Source of the DNA: a candidate division NC10 bacterium CSP1-5
GTDB lineage: Bacteria; Methylomirabilota; Methylomirabilia; Methylomirabilales; CSP1-5
Direction of reading: 5' to 3'
Assembly (NCBI GenBank): GCA_001443495.1
Contig: LDXR01000011.1
Span: 43,840-107,839, forward strand
Length of the DNA: 64,000 bases
The notes beneath the pieces were generated by a model that made no database searches, had not been told where the DNA came from, and worked only from the letters and a program-made list of their open reading frames with translations. Each line of letters begins with the position of its first letter. The first letter of the stretch is position 1. Made by a program: the position numbers and the translations under genes. Of the stretch, positions 14,923 through 23,424 are shown piece after piece.

Positions 14923-17325
14923 CTACTGGCAGATGCAATCAGCGAACCAGGACTTCTTGGTGCGCCGGGTGACCTTGACGGTCACCTTCAGCCCATTCTC
15001 GGGCGACGGGTGATCCGAAGCAAAGACGGCAATCGCGCCCGGGTAGTTGATGTCGGGCATATGGGGTAGGCCCGAGTTACCGTCCACCAAGCACTTGCGG
15101 ATGACGGTCCGGCCGGACTGTGAGTCCTTGCGTTTGAACTCCCGAACGGTGCCCTGGATGACCGTCTCCTCGGTCACTTCGGGCAGGCCGAGGATGACAC
15201 CAGACACCAACTTGGAGAGGCCGGGCTTATCCCGGAGAATATCCAGTACTTCTTCCGGGAAGGCCATGAACACAGACGACGCCCCGGCGTATTTGCTCCG
15301 CATGTCATGGGCCGCGCGCCAGATAGCAGCGCAGGCTAGGGTGTCATCCAGGCCCATCTCGTTCTTCCAGGTGGCGACCTTCTCGGCCCACCACTGGCTG
15401 AAGCGGACGACATCCTGGGGCCACTCCCAGTTGACGCGCTGGGACTCGGCTACGAACATCTTCTGGAGACCGATCGCGGGCCCCAGAACACTGTCCGGCA
15501 CAACCAGGGCCCATCTCTGGAAGTCATGCAGCGGCCGCACAGCCAGGGTATGGCTCAGCATCGCGCTGAGGGCGAGCAGGGTCAGCCTCATGATCTGGAC
15601 GATGGTCCCGTCGTACCAGGAATTGGTAGGAACGGCATTCTTCCGAACAGGATCGTCGCTCTTCAGGTGACCCATCTCGTCCTCGTTCCAGAAGGACGGG
15701 ACGCCGTGCGTGAAGGCCCAGTCGTTGGGCCAGCTCACCCACGGCGGCAGCGTACCGAGCACATTGACCAGCTTGCTCTGGAACCGAGAGAGATCTTGCA
15801 TGAGCTGCTTGGTGTCGACAGACACCTTGAAGAGATCCGTGCCTGCTTTCACCCAGTAATTCAGGGCGTTATCCAGGGCAGCCTCACTCGCATAGCCCAG
15901 GCGGTGGGCCATCTCTTCCCGGTTGGCCGTGACAAACGTCGCAGCCATGAGGTTGACTGCCATGCCGACCACATTCAGCATGGATTTCTCAGCCAACTCA
16001 CCCCGGATGTCCTCGTCCTCCAGCTTCGTGTGAGTCTTGATGAGCTTGGGCGTGGGCTGGAGCCCAAACCCGCTAACCGCCTCCCACAGGCGGGGCAACT
16101 CACTGCAATCGGCGATCAACGCCAGATCGCCGTCGCAATCACCGCCCTGGTCGGCCCAGAACTTCGTATTCACACCGACCGCCTCGCCCTGGGCAAACCA
16201 CTGGGTCACCGAGACCACGATCTCCGCCTTGATGTCCACCAACTTCTTGTCACCCATCTTGATGTCCTTCGTGCACAACACGAAGTCGGCATCGAGGAGA
16301 TCATCGTCAACGATCCCGGCGCAGCCTTTAGCCGAGAAGGGATGGTCACCCATGGAGGTCATGCCATACTGAATGACCTCCATCTGGGCAATCCGCTCCA
16401 TCTCGGCAATCCGCTCCATCTCGGCTTCCACGGTGTTGAGCGTGTTGTTGTTCGCCCGGATGGAGTTCTTGGCATCGATCGGGTAGCGCGTGCTCAGTGT
16501 TTTCCCGTCCACAGCGATGTTGGGGACGTTCGCGGGCACAGTAACCTTCACCGCGTGATTCAGGGGGACCGTCGTGGCCGCCCGGGCCAGGATGTCTGAG
16601 GACACCCTCATGAGCATGTTCGCCACATACGGGTGCTCAGCCATCAACGGCTCGGCTTCGACCAGGTGGCGGCGACCCTGATCGCGGTCGCCTAACTGCC
16701 TCAACATCCACAACCCGGGGTCACCAGCCTCCACCAGGTTGTCACGCAGAAGCGGCTCCAGCTCTTCCTGGATCTCGGATGTCCAGGGAATGCGCTGCCA
16801 CCAGTGCGACGAGTCGCGCGCGGTGCCGAACTTGATCTTGTCGTGTCCGGCATTCATCTTCTCGGCCACCGAGCGTCTCACATACCCGAAGCCGTCCGCC
16901 ACCGGGCCGGCCAGGGTCTGAGTCCCTTCGGGCACGAACTTGATGTGCAGCTCACCCTTCCCGGCCCCATACAGGCCGTTGGCAAGGAACGCCCGACCGA
17001 ATCGGTGGGCGTCCTCACAGCAGTTCAGCAATCCCGTGTCCACCAGCAGGTCACGGGTCAGGCCCACAGTGTATCCGCGCTTGACGCTGCTGCCCCAGGC
17101 CCAGTCACCACGGTACTCGTTGCCGCCGTGGCGGATCGGCCGGCGCAACTCTTCAGCGGTGGGCGCCTTCGCGCCCTCGTACTTCCAGTTCACCATGACG
17201 ATCTTCTCGTCAGGGAACAGGGCGTCGATCGGGCTGTTAGAGAGAATCCTTTCCTCTCCGGTGGGTCGCCCGAAGCGGTCCACCACAACCACCTTACGGG
17301 TAGAGCGAAATGACGTGAACGACAT
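14923..17325 (-). CDS. Single-chain DxDGD RNA polymerase-like protein
   Basis: 800 residues. The signature is GGDCDGDLALI, with Asp396, Asp398 and Asp400 matching the metal-binding DxDGD of cellular beta-prime subunits and of one-chain two-barrel polymerases (YonO, QDE-1, crAss-like gp66). Upstream elements also fit the RdRP/YonO pattern: ADGFGYVRRSVAEK near residue 148, STRYPIDAKNSIR near 282 and AKGCAGIVDDD near 333. No sigma-like or zinc domain is seen. A small in-frame duplication repeats MERIA-E/Q around residues 310-325. A good ribosome site (AAAGGAGAA) precedes the ATG. It likely transcribes later phage genes. The family call rests on motifs only. Confidence 0.7.
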   Translation of the reverse strand: MSFTSFRSTRKVVVVDRFGRPTGEERILSNSPIDALFPDEKIVMVNWKYEGAKAPTAEELRRPIRHGGNEYRGDWAWGSSVKRGYTVGLTRDLLVDTGLLNCCEDAHRFGRAFLANGLYGAGKGELHIKFVPEGTQTLAGPVADGFGYVRRSVAEKMNAGHDKIKFGTARDSSHWWQRIPWTSEIQEELEPLLRDNLVEAGDPGLWMLRQLGDRDQGRRHLVEAEPLMAEHPYVANMLMRVSSDILARAATTVPLNHAVKVTVPANVPNIAVDGKTLSTRYPIDAKNSIRANNNTLNTVEAEMERIAEMERIAQMEVIQYGMTSMGDHPFSAKGCAGIVDDDLLDADFVLCTKDIKMGDKKLVDIKAEIVVSVTQWFAQGEAVGVNTKFWADQGGDCDGDLALIADCSELPRLWEAVSGFGLQPTPKLIKTHTKLEDEDIRGELAEKSMLNVVGMAVNLMAATFVTANREEMAHRLGYASEAALDNALNYWVKAGTDLFKVSVDTKQLMQDLSRFQSKLVNVLGTLPPWVSWPNDWAFTHGVPSFWNEDEMGHLKSDDPVRKNAVPTNSWYDGTIVQIMRLTLLALSAMLSHTLAVRPLHDFQRWALVVPDSVLGPAIGLQKMFVAESQRVNWEWPQDVVRFSQWWAEKVATWKNEMGLDDTLACAAIWRAAHDMRSKYAGASSVFMAFPEEVLDILRDKPGLSKLVSGVILGLPEVTEETVIQGTVREFKRKDSQSGRTVIRKCLVDGNSGLPHMPDINYPGAIAVFASDHPSPENGLKVTVKVTRRTKKSWFADCICQ

Positions 17326-17337
17326 GGCTGTTCTCCT

Positions 17338-17514
17338 TTATGTAGGTTGATTCCTGCCTATCAGGTCGTTCAATCGGCTGTAACGCGGCCAAGCGCTGCC
17401 TTTCGGCATGATATGGCACATGCCTCTCTTGCATGTCCAGACACCAGTGGCGTCATTGGAGTGCACAAGAGGCACGTGTGTTGTTTTGCTCGTGCTAGAA
17501 CGGCAGGACTTCAT
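17338..17514 (-). CDS. Small cysteine-containing protein
   Basis: About 58 residues from ATG 17514, overlapping the upstream gene by 20 bases. Contains HSNDATGVWTCKRGMCH, a compact Cys/His pattern that might bind zinc. Lies directly upstream of the polymerase-like gene. Start uncertain; function unknown. Confidence 0.5.
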   Translation of the reverse strand: MKSCRSSTSKTTHVPLVHSNDATGVWTCKRGMCHIMPKGSAWPRYSRLNDLIGRNQPT

Positions 17515-17914
17515 CTTCCTGGAAGGCTTTAGCCTGCGGCTGCCCATCCAGGAAGAGGGCCACCCAGTTCTCGGCGATCACCTTCAGACCGCCGAGCAGG
17601 ATGTGCTTGCAGATGGGCAGGCCCCGATAGAGAGGCAAGGCACTCCCCTCAACCGGCATCCCGAGCTCCTGGAGCATGTCGAAGTGCTTCATCGAGGACT
17701 CGAAGTCCTCACAGAAGCACATCCGATCCATGAGGTAAGCCTTGCCCTCGTGCACCTGGAACCGAAGGTGCACGTCATACCGCCCACCCGCGCTGGAGAT
17801 GACCTTCAGGTGGACGGCCCGCTTCCTGGCGTCGTACCACAACAACACTGGGAAGGGATCTGACTGCGCCAAGAGGCTAGCGCTCGTCAGACGGACCCGT
17901 ACATACTTATCCAC
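17495..17914 (-). CDS. Hypothetical protein
   Basis: 139 residues, beta-rich N-terminal half, with single cysteines (CFCED, PICKH) later. Possibly a small zinc-binding regulator. Ends inside the start of the next small gene. Confidence 0.65.
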   Translation of the reverse strand: MDKYVRVRLTSASLLAQSDPFPVLLWYDARKRAVHLKVISSAGGRYDVHLRFQVHEGKAYLMDRMCFCEDFESSMKHFDMLQELGMPVEGSALPLYRGLPICKHILLGGLKVIAENWVALFLDGQPQAKAFQEDEVLPF

Positions 17915-17922
17915 TGTTCCTC

Positions 17923-18417
17923 CTATCGCACTCTGTAGAGGGTCTCCTCACCCATACCGCGGGCGAGGTCGGGATCGGGGCAAGCCCGGAGGATGCGGCG
18001 GTGCATCTCTTTGCTGGATGGCAAGTCGAGAGGCCGCTCCTCGTTGATGGCTTCCCGGAGGCGGCCCAAGGTCTCGGAGGCACCGTACATGCCGCACATA
18101 TCCATGACCATCCAGCGGAACTCCACATTAGCCTCAGAGACCCAGATGTGATACAGCTCCCGAACTTCTGGGGTGTTGCCGAATTGGACATAGAAGTCCT
18201 CACGGCACACGCCGGCATACTCATCACCCGTGCATATCTCGGCATCGTGCCCGCCCATGACACCGCAGATGGGGCACTCATCCCCTTCCTGGGAGCTCGG
18301 CTCGTAATACTCCCGCAAGTCCAGCTCGTAGAAGGGGTTGCGATTGCGGACGATCAGCTCATGGATAGCAACAAGCAGAGCTGCAACACAGAACCAGAAC
18401 AACGGATTGTGTAACAT
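17923..18417 (-). CDS. Membrane-anchored protein with cysteine motifs
   Basis: 164 residues. An N-terminal membrane helix (LFWFCVAALLVAIHELIV) is followed by a soluble acidic domain with CPICG and further cysteines, a possible zinc site. Preceded by GGAG and by the first of three conserved hairpin cassettes. Confidence 0.65.
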   Translation of the reverse strand: MLHNPLFWFCVAALLVAIHELIVRNRNPFYELDLREYYEPSSQEGDECPICGVMGGHDAEICTGDEYAGVCREDFYVQFGNTPEVRELYHIWVSEANVEFRWMVMDMCGMYGASETLGRLREAINEERPLDLPSSKEMHRRILRACPDPDLARGMGEETLYRVR

Positions 18418-18440
18418 GGCTACTACTCCTTTCTGTTTGC

Positions 18441-18501
18441 CTGGGCTCTAGTCCCAGAAGCAGACCAGAGCCGCCCTCGCAGGAGAGTGGCTCTGGTCTG
18501 C
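18441..18501 (-). promoter_or_regulatory. Intercistronic hairpin cassette 1
   Basis: A 13-bp stem (GCAGACCAGAGCC with GGCTCTGGTCTGC) is followed by a mini-hairpin with the core GGGCTCTAGTCCC, then the ribosome site of the gene at 18417. The same layout, with different but still complementary stem sequence, recurs at 18840 and 19148. Confidence 0.75.
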
Positions 18502-18549
18502 TCCCATGAGGGAGCAGGGGTGAAGCGATATTTGGTTGTCTATAGCTTG

Positions 18550-18819
18550 CTACTTATTGGGGTCAGGGACGGGTGTAGCAACCAGGGCTTCGGCCTGCTG
18601 CTTGCCCTGATTGAGTGTCTTGTTGAGAGACTCAGCAGCATCTCTCTTGGCCTCAACGCACGCCTTGAGTGTGTCCGCATCCGGATCAGCCCCATCGTTG
18701 GCGGCCTTGTACTCCCGGATACAGGAGGTCGTCCAGCCTGCCTCTTTCGAGGCATCACAGGCCGTGAAGGCCAGCATCAGCCCGACCAGCACCAGCACGA
18801 AGATGATCTTGTGAGACAT
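18550..18819 (-). CDS. Small lipoprotein
   Basis: 89 residues from ATG 18819 (AAAGGAG upstream). Signal peptide with a lipobox ending FTAC (cysteine about residue 20), then a soluble, mostly helical domain with two more cysteines. Phage lipoproteins of this size can block superinfection or act as outer spanins. The early-type location favours the former, but there is no direct evidence. Confidence 0.75.
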   Translation of the reverse strand: MSHKIIFVLVLVGLMLAFTACDASKEAGWTTSCIREYKAANDGADPDADTLKACVEAKRDAAESLNKTLNQGKQQAEALVATPVPDPNK

Positions 18820-18839
18820 GGGTTTCTCCTTTTCTCTGC

Positions 18840-18897
18840 TTCGGGCTCTAGTCCCGAAAGGCAGAGGCTTGGATACCGTGATACCCAAGCCTCTGCC
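18840..18897 (-). promoter_or_regulatory. Intercistronic hairpin cassette 2
   Basis: A long stem built on GGCAGAGGCTTGG and its complement, followed by a mini-hairpin TTCGGG/CCCGAA around the same CTCTAGT loop as cassettes 1 and 3. It precedes the lipoprotein ribosome site. Confidence 0.75.
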
Positions 18898-18930
18898 TTC
18901 CCGGAGGGGAAGACAGAAGTAGATTGACGA

Positions 18931-19125
18931 CTACTTGCCGCCCTTGCTGGCAGCCATGTAGAGCTTGCCCAGCTTGACCTGAGCCTGGATGGTGAGGCGG
19001 TCGCTGTAAAGAGCGGCCTGGTAGCATGCCTCAGTCAGCCAGTGTAGGTGCAGGCCGATGGCCTTGCTCATGCGTTGCTCCCAGATGGTAGCGTAGTCGT
19101 TGGTGTAGCCTTTCGGGTACGTCAT
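18931..19125 (-). CDS. Small hypothetical protein
   Basis: 64 residues from ATG 19125 (AAAAGGAG upstream); a longer upstream frame would run through hairpin cassette 3 and is rejected. Helical, with a lysine-rich end (AASKGGK). Unrecognised. Confidence 0.65.
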   Translation of the reverse strand: MTYPKGYTNDYATIWEQRMSKAIGLHLHWLTEACYQAALYSDRLTIQAQVKLGKLYMAASKGGK

Positions 19126-19147
19126 GGTGATTCTCCTTTTCTCTGCT

Positions 19148-19211
19148 CTGGGCTCTAGTCCCAGAAAGCAGAGCAGGCCCATCCTCCTCCGAGAGAATGA
19201 GCCTGCTCTGC
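19148..19211 (-). promoter_or_regulatory. Intercistronic hairpin cassette 3
   Basis: An 11-bp stem (GCAGAGCAGGC with GCCTGCTCTGC) enclosing 22 bases, followed by the same GGGCTCTAGTCCC mini-hairpin and an AAAAGGAG ribosome site. Confidence 0.75.
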
Positions 19212-19240
19212 CTTCCTGGAAGAAGGCAGATATTCGATTG

Positions 19241-19432
19241 TTAGCGAGCAACGAGGGAGCGATAGCGAGCCGGGACATCCCCTAGGCTGACCTTGCCTGA
19301 GATCCACGCCTGTCTCCAGGCTTCGGCCTCAGACTGAGGCTGGTAGCTGGGTCTTGGGTTGCTCTCCATCATACGTTCGTATGCTCTCCGAGTAGCTTCT
19401 GAAGCTACCCGGTCCTGGATAACTGTACGCAT
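19241..19432 (-). CDS. Small hypothetical protein
   Basis: 63 residues from ATG 19432, with AAAGGAG upstream. Helical, charged. The leader before it also folds (ACCGGT/GCCCGGT-type hairpin) but lacks the GGGCTCTAGTCCC core. Unrecognised. Confidence 0.6.
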   Translation of the reverse strand: MRTVIQDRVASEATRRAYERMMESNPRPSYQPQSEAEAWRQAWISGKVSLGDVPARYRSLVAR

Positions 19433-19536
19433 GACTCTTTCTCCTTTATGCGACATGGGTTTACCGGGCTTGAGACCGGTATGCCGCATTAGAGCTAAGC
19501 CTATGGCCTAGCCCCTCTCTGCGATATTCAGTTGTT

Positions 19537-19782
19537 TTACAGATTGCCGAGATAGGCCGCAATAGCGAACAGCGCCGGGTTGGCGATGTCCTTCTCTGCG
19601 GCCAACTGGCGCAGTTCAAGAGCGGCGGCATGGCACACCCGCTGCTCAACCTGGATGGTGGGCTGCCCTGCCTGCAGGGCATACCGACCGATACCCCAAG
19701 CAGACGGTTGCGCCTTGCCCACGAAGTCCATCAGTTTCGCGGCCTCGATTGTCCTGATCTCGACATGGTTGATCTGCAACAT
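19537..19782 (-). CDS. Small helical hypothetical protein
   Basis: 81 residues, alanine-rich, helical; AAAGGAG precedes the ATG. The upstream leader contains two hairpins closed by GAAA tetraloops (CAACC/GGTTG and AGCC/GGCT). Function unknown. Confidence 0.65.
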   Translation of the reverse strand: MLQINHVEIRTIEAAKLMDFVGKAQPSAWGIGRYALQAGQPTIQVEQRVCHAAALELRQLAAEKDIANPALFAIAAYLGNL

Positions 19783-19882
19783 GGCTGTTCTCCTTTCCAG
19801 GATTCTTGGTATAGCCTTTCGGCTGAATCCCAGAGGGCGAGGGACACAACCTTTCGGTTGCCCCTCTGCCTCTGCTATTCAG

Positions 19883-19990
19883 TTAGAAGCCCATCGTGAA
19901 CAGTTGCCCGATGATGACGCCTGCGCCACCACCAGCCAGAATGAACACGGCGGCCACGACCAACAGAATGAACGAACCAACCTGTGACAT
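19883..19990 (-). CDS. 35-residue membrane peptide
   Basis: ATG 19990 after AAAGGAG. A single membrane helix (FILLVVAAVFILAGGGAGVII). First gene of the leftward small-gene run, immediately downstream of the promoter at 20056-20084. Confidence 0.7.
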   Translation of the reverse strand: MSQVGSFILLVVAAVFILAGGGAGVIIGQLFTMGF

Positions 19991-20055
19991 GACACTTTCT
20001 CCTTTCCTGGATGTGGACAGAAAGCCCTATACTTCACTAAAAGGCCATCTGTTCT

Positions 20056-20084
20056 TATATATTTCTCCCTTTTCCGGCGGCCAA
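20056..20084 (-). promoter_or_regulatory. Candidate leftward sigma70 promoter
   Basis: TTGGCC (20084-20079) and TATATA (20061-20056) with a 17-base spacer on the minus strand, in the divergent gap between the leftward and rightward blocks. Would drive the small-gene run at 19.99-17.3 kb and perhaps the polymerase-like gene. Confidence 0.5.
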
Positions 20085-20123
20085 GTTGTATGCGTGGGTG
20101 AGGCCGAGAAGGGTGGGGAGTGG

Positions 20124-20129
20124 TAGAAT
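20124..20129 (+). promoter_or_regulatory. Possible extended -10 for the rightward block
   Basis: TGGTAGAAT reads as a TGn-extended -10 about 30 bases before the first rightward gene. No convincing -35 is visible, so this could equally be chance or a phage-polymerase site. Confidence 0.25.
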
Positions 20130-20159
20130 AGGGGGACTCTGTAAGAGGAGGTGTGAGGG

Positions 20160-20339
20160 ATGGTGACCGAAGAGAGTTTGAGGCCGTTGGGGGTGGGGGA
20201 GTTGAGGGCGCTGATAGAGAGGGCGTCGATGATGAGAGCGAACGCGCCAAGGCGTCTGGTGGCGCAGTGGGACGAGTGGATACGGGTGACGGAAGCGTTG
20301 GTAGCCCTGATGGAGCAGGTGGGGTGGGGTGGGGGATGA
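20160..20339 (+). CDS. Small hypothetical protein, first gene of the virion block
   Basis: 59 residues from ATG 20160 after GAGGAGG. Helical (ELRALIERASMMRANAPRRL) and Trp-containing. Its stop overlaps the next ATG. Lies where small terminase-associated proteins often sit, but no family is recognised. Confidence 0.7.
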   Translation: MVTEESLRPLGVGELRALIERASMMRANAPRRLVAQWDEWIRVTEALVALMEQVGWGGG

Positions 20340-20605
20340 GGCCAGTGGCTTTTGGGTTAGCGAACAAGGTCTTGTTTCCAAGCAGTCACAGTTACTCGGA
20401 GAGGGTAGGGGGAGTGGTGCCGCTGGCAGTATGGTCAGATGGGGAGCAGTGCGTATCCTGCTGGCGGCTGAGTTTGCGAGAAAGGCTATCGGCTCTAGTA
20501 TTTGGGCGGGTGTGGTTAGCACTGTTGTCGGGCTGGACACAGCCGCCTGCGTACATTCAGGCAAGTCGAGAATATCTCAAGGAGGGGCAAGATGCAGCAG
20601 CATGA
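20336..20605 (+). CDS. Conserved small phage protein upstream of terminase
   Basis: 89 residues from the ATGA overlap at 20336. The block CVSCWRLSLRERLSAL ... FGRVWLALLSG ... QPPAYIQASREY is a pattern I recognise from many phage genomes, without known function. A CxxC pair is present. Confidence 0.75.
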   Translation: MRPVAFGLANKVLFPSSHSYSERVGGVVPLAVWSDGEQCVSCWRLSLRERLSALVFGRVWLALLSGWTQPPAYIQASREYLKEGQDAAA

Positions 20606-20861
20606 CCAGATGGCTAAACAGACACACATGCAGGAGGTACTGGTTAAGCTGGATGTGAGCCTGGAGCAACTCCAGAAGGGTCTGGGGAGACTGGAGGGGC
20701 GGCTGTCGGGCGTCATGCGGCCGATGATGGAGGCGCCGACGCTCAGGGAGCAGTCGAATGGGGTGTATGTGGCGTTGGCAAACCAGTTTCAGGAACGGGT
20801 CACGCGCCTGGAGGAGTTGGTAAGGCAGGTTGAGAGTATAACGGAGGCTCTCGAGGTATGA
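20592..20861 (+). CDS. Small coiled-coil protein
   Basis: 89 residues, almost wholly coiled coil with heptad Leu/Val, preceded by AAGGAGG. Position fits a small-terminase or accessory packaging role; no DNA-binding motif is evident. Confidence 0.65.
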   Translation: MQQHDQMAKQTHMQEVLVKLDVSLEQLQKGLGRLEGRLSGVMRPMMEAPTLREQSNGVYVALANQFQERVTRLEELVRQVESITEALEV

Positions 20862-21046
20862 GTGACGGATTTCGGGACAAGCTGACGGTGTTGCTGAACG
20901 AGAACAGCATGGAGAATCGGTCGGACACGCCGGACTTCATCCTGGCGCAGTTTCTAATTAGCTGTCTGGACGCCTTTGATGAGGCGGTCTCCAGACGCAC
21001 GGAATGGTGGGGCAAGACTCCACCTGTAGGGAAGGGGGATGGATGA
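20858..21046 (+). CDS. Small hypothetical protein
   Basis: 62 residues, helical (DFILAQFLISCLDAFDEAV). Coupled by ATGA on both sides, directly upstream of the large terminase. Many phages carry a similarly placed small helical protein of unknown function. Confidence 0.65.
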   Translation: MSDGFRDKLTVLLNENSMENRSDTPDFILAQFLISCLDAFDEAVSRRTEWWGKTPPVGKGDG

Positions 21047-22902
21047 GGGCGGACGAGAGGGCGTTATCGAGGTGGATGAAGCGATTTGAGTCGCTGGCGG
21101 AGCCGTCAGACATGCGGGTATTGAAGGAGGCACGCGACGGTGACCTGAATGTGCTGACGAACTACTACATGCGCTTGCCAGGCGGGGGGACTCGCTGGCG
21201 GGCGGAAGGGGGTGAGACTGGCCATTACCGGTCTCTTTTTGAGTACGGTCAGTTGCACGAGATGTGGGTACAGGCGGGCCGGCCGGAGCAGGAGATGAAA
21301 CTGGAGGTCGAGGGGTTTGGCCTCATGCGTATTGAGACGCGCTGGACAGAGCTGGCTGAGCCAGACTTCTTGTATCCGCATGGGTATCTCTTTTTGCCGT
21401 GGGTGATACAGAATGGGTTGATCGATCCGAGTGTGGCGGTCGTGCTGGCCATCACGGGGACCGGGACGAGCAAGACGAGTGCGGTAGCCGTGGCGGGCCT
21501 GGGGTGCTGTGCGTTGTATCCGGGCTTCCGGTTCCTGAACGTGGCGCCCACCGAGAATCAGGCCGTATTGATGGTGGAAGAGTTGACAAAGTGGTGCACC
21601 GATACGCCCTTCACGAAATTTGTAGAGATGACTCGTGGGGGCGAGTTGTTTGTCTCAAAGCCACACCCGACCGTGGTGATTCGGAGTCCCTTTGGGCCGC
21701 AATATGAGAGCCGGTTTGTGTGTCAAACGATTGGGCGAGATGGCACAGCGCAGAACATTACCGGGAAGAATGTGGATTGGCTGAATGTGGACGAGGTGCA
21801 GTACCTCATGGGTATTGTGGCCGCTTTGGGAACACTCATGACCCGTTCGCGCGGACAACGGGCGAATGGTGAGGATATGTGGTCGAAACTGACCATGCTG
21901 ACGAACCCACCCGAAGACGGGATGTTGAATCCTGAGTTGGAAGTGCTCAAAGGACGCATCAGGACGCTGGCCGAGAAGAACGATCCTTTGGTGAAGGCAC
22001 GCTACGTGGAGGGGATTCACCGAGACGCGAACGTCTACATCACCGATCGGCAGAAGGCATTTCATGGGGCCTTGCTATCTGAGGCCGAGCAGAGGCGTTG
22101 GTTGGGTGGGGATACGAACTCCTCGAGCCTGAATCGGCTATTGCCAGAAGTGCTTTTCAATCGGTGCCACGATGAAGAGATGGATAAGGACTTACTGGCC
22201 GAGCGGATCCCGTCTGAGAGTCGAGGGGAAATGGGCGTCATCCGGTATCGAGTGCCGCCAATTGCGCGACATAGCTACATTGTGGTGGGCGATCCGGGAA
22301 AGTCGTATCCGGCCCAGCTGAGTGACCAGAATGTGCCGACCGTATTGGCGCTTGATTTGACGACCTTCATGGTGAAACCAATCCCGTTAGTCTATTTTGG
22401 GATGCTGGATGGGGATGGGACTTACGATCCGTGGCTGAGCGCGTTCAAGCAGTGCATGGATGATTACGCAGCCATGGGCTATTACGACGCGACCAATCTG
22501 GGACTGACCGGGTTCGAGGACAGTGGTGTTTTCGCTAGCTATCAGACTGTGCCGGTCACGTTTGCCGGTAACAACAAAGCCTGGGCTCGGTCTCTATTTA
22601 CGCTCTTGGCGCAAGATAGTCATTTTGCCTGGCCGAAGCTGACCGCTCTTTGGTATCAAGGCGGCGTTTACCGGGAAAAGGGGCCGGGGCACGATAAGTT
22701 GTCCGATGACGTGATTGCCTCTTTGTTTGTATACTGCTTGGCGGTCAGGTACGAAGGGACTCTTTGGAGTAGGGTGGTCGATAAGTTCAGGATCAACGAA
22801 GATCTGAAACCCATGCCGGCCAGTGATGACGAAGAGATGGTGAGGCTGCCGAGAAGCTCCTATCGAGGAGCACGAACACAGACCCGGAGGGATCGGCGAT
22901 GA
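21043..22902 (+). CDS. terL: Terminase large subunit
   Basis: 619 residues from the ATGA at 21043. N-terminal ATPase with a slightly unusual Walker A, TGTGTSKT (about residues 137-144), and Walker B LNVDEV (about 247). The C-terminal RNase H-like nuclease has acidic residues in VVGDPGKS (about 414), YYDATN (about 480) and KLSDDV (about 551). It cuts and pumps DNA into the procapsid through the portal encoded next. Confidence 0.9.
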   Translation: MRADERALSRWMKRFESLAEPSDMRVLKEARDGDLNVLTNYYMRLPGGGTRWRAEGGETGHYRSLFEYGQLHEMWVQAGRPEQEMKLEVEGFGLMRIETRWTELAEPDFLYPHGYLFLPWVIQNGLIDPSVAVVLAITGTGTSKTSAVAVAGLGCCALYPGFRFLNVAPTENQAVLMVEELTKWCTDTPFTKFVEMTRGGELFVSKPHPTVVIRSPFGPQYESRFVCQTIGRDGTAQNITGKNVDWLNVDEVQYLMGIVAALGTLMTRSRGQRANGEDMWSKLTMLTNPPEDGMLNPELEVLKGRIRTLAEKNDPLVKARYVEGIHRDANVYITDRQKAFHGALLSEAEQRRWLGGDTNSSSLNRLLPEVLFNRCHDEEMDKDLLAERIPSESRGEMGVIRYRVPPIARHSYIVVGDPGKSYPAQLSDQNVPTVLALDLTTFMVKPIPLVYFGMLDGDGTYDPWLSAFKQCMDDYAAMGYYDATNLGLTGFEDSGVFASYQTVPVTFAGNNKAWARSLFTLLAQDSHFAWPKLTALWYQGGVYREKGPGHDKLSDDVIASLFVYCLAVRYEGTLWSRVVDKFRINEDLKPMPASDDEEMVRLPRSSYRGARTQTRRDRR

Positions 22903-23126
22903 TCAAACGTATGGGACTTTGGTCACTGGACAAGGTTCAGTCAATGTTACGCCGAATGTTGCAGATTGTTATACGCTGGCAGGCCCAGCTCATCGAAGAC
23001 ACTGCAAATCCTCAGATTCAGGTCGAGCCGAGAAGCCGAGGCGGTCTGCGGTCGGTTAGAGCAAGCGGAAGGTTCAGGCGCGTGGTCACGAGACGCCATA
23101 TTGACAAACGACAGAGATTCTTGTAA
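22899..23126 (+). CDS. Small basic protein
   Basis: 75 residues with an Arg/Lys-rich second half, starting at an ATGA overlap with terL. Might contact DNA. Its last part contains a candidate promoter. Confidence 0.55.
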   Translation: MIKRMGLWSLDKVQSMLRRMLQIVIRWQAQLIEDTANPQIQVEPRSRGGLRSVRASGRFRRVVTRRHIDKRQRFL

Positions 23127-23129
23127 GAT
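23101..23129 (+). promoter_or_regulatory. Candidate internal promoter
   Basis: Perfect TTGACA (23101-23106), 17-base spacer and TAAGAT (23124-23129), before the Com-like and portal genes. The -10 is only a partial match. Confidence 0.35.
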
Positions 23130-23156
23130 GTTCCACAATTGGGTTGAGGGCGATGG

Positions 23157-23363
23157 ATGCCGAACGGCTCCTATCGGGCAGAGTGTAAAAGCAGACCATG
23201 TGTGAACAGGCTGACCGACCGAGGAAAGAAACCAAGATTCCTCTACAACCTGACCTTCGACATGGAACAAGGCATAGTGATGATTGAGTTGAACTGTCCT
23301 GAGTGCAATTCGGTTCAAGTCGATCGTTACCCGATTCCTTCCCCCACCACGACCACAAGTTAG
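23157..23363 (+). CDS. Com-like small zinc-finger protein
   Basis: 68 residues with C-x4-C near the start, then IELNCPECNSVQVDR. This is the layout of Mu Com-type zinc fingers, which act as translational regulators in Mu. Such genes are frequent between terminase and portal in other phages. Role here unknown. Confidence 0.65.
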   Translation: MPNGSYRAECKSRPCVNRLTDRGKKPRFLYNLTFDMEQGIVMIELNCPECNSVQVDRYPIPSPTTTTS

Positions 23364-23424
23364 GCCAGGGCTTTAGAGAAGCCGAGAAATCAGAGCGCAG
23401 GAAGGCGCTACTGAGGTTCGGCTT

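Noticed and set aside
15526-16599. 357-codon plus-strand frame
   Set aside because: Shadow of the polymerase-like gene on the minus strand; low-complexity, His/Arg/Gly-rich translation typical of a wrong frame.
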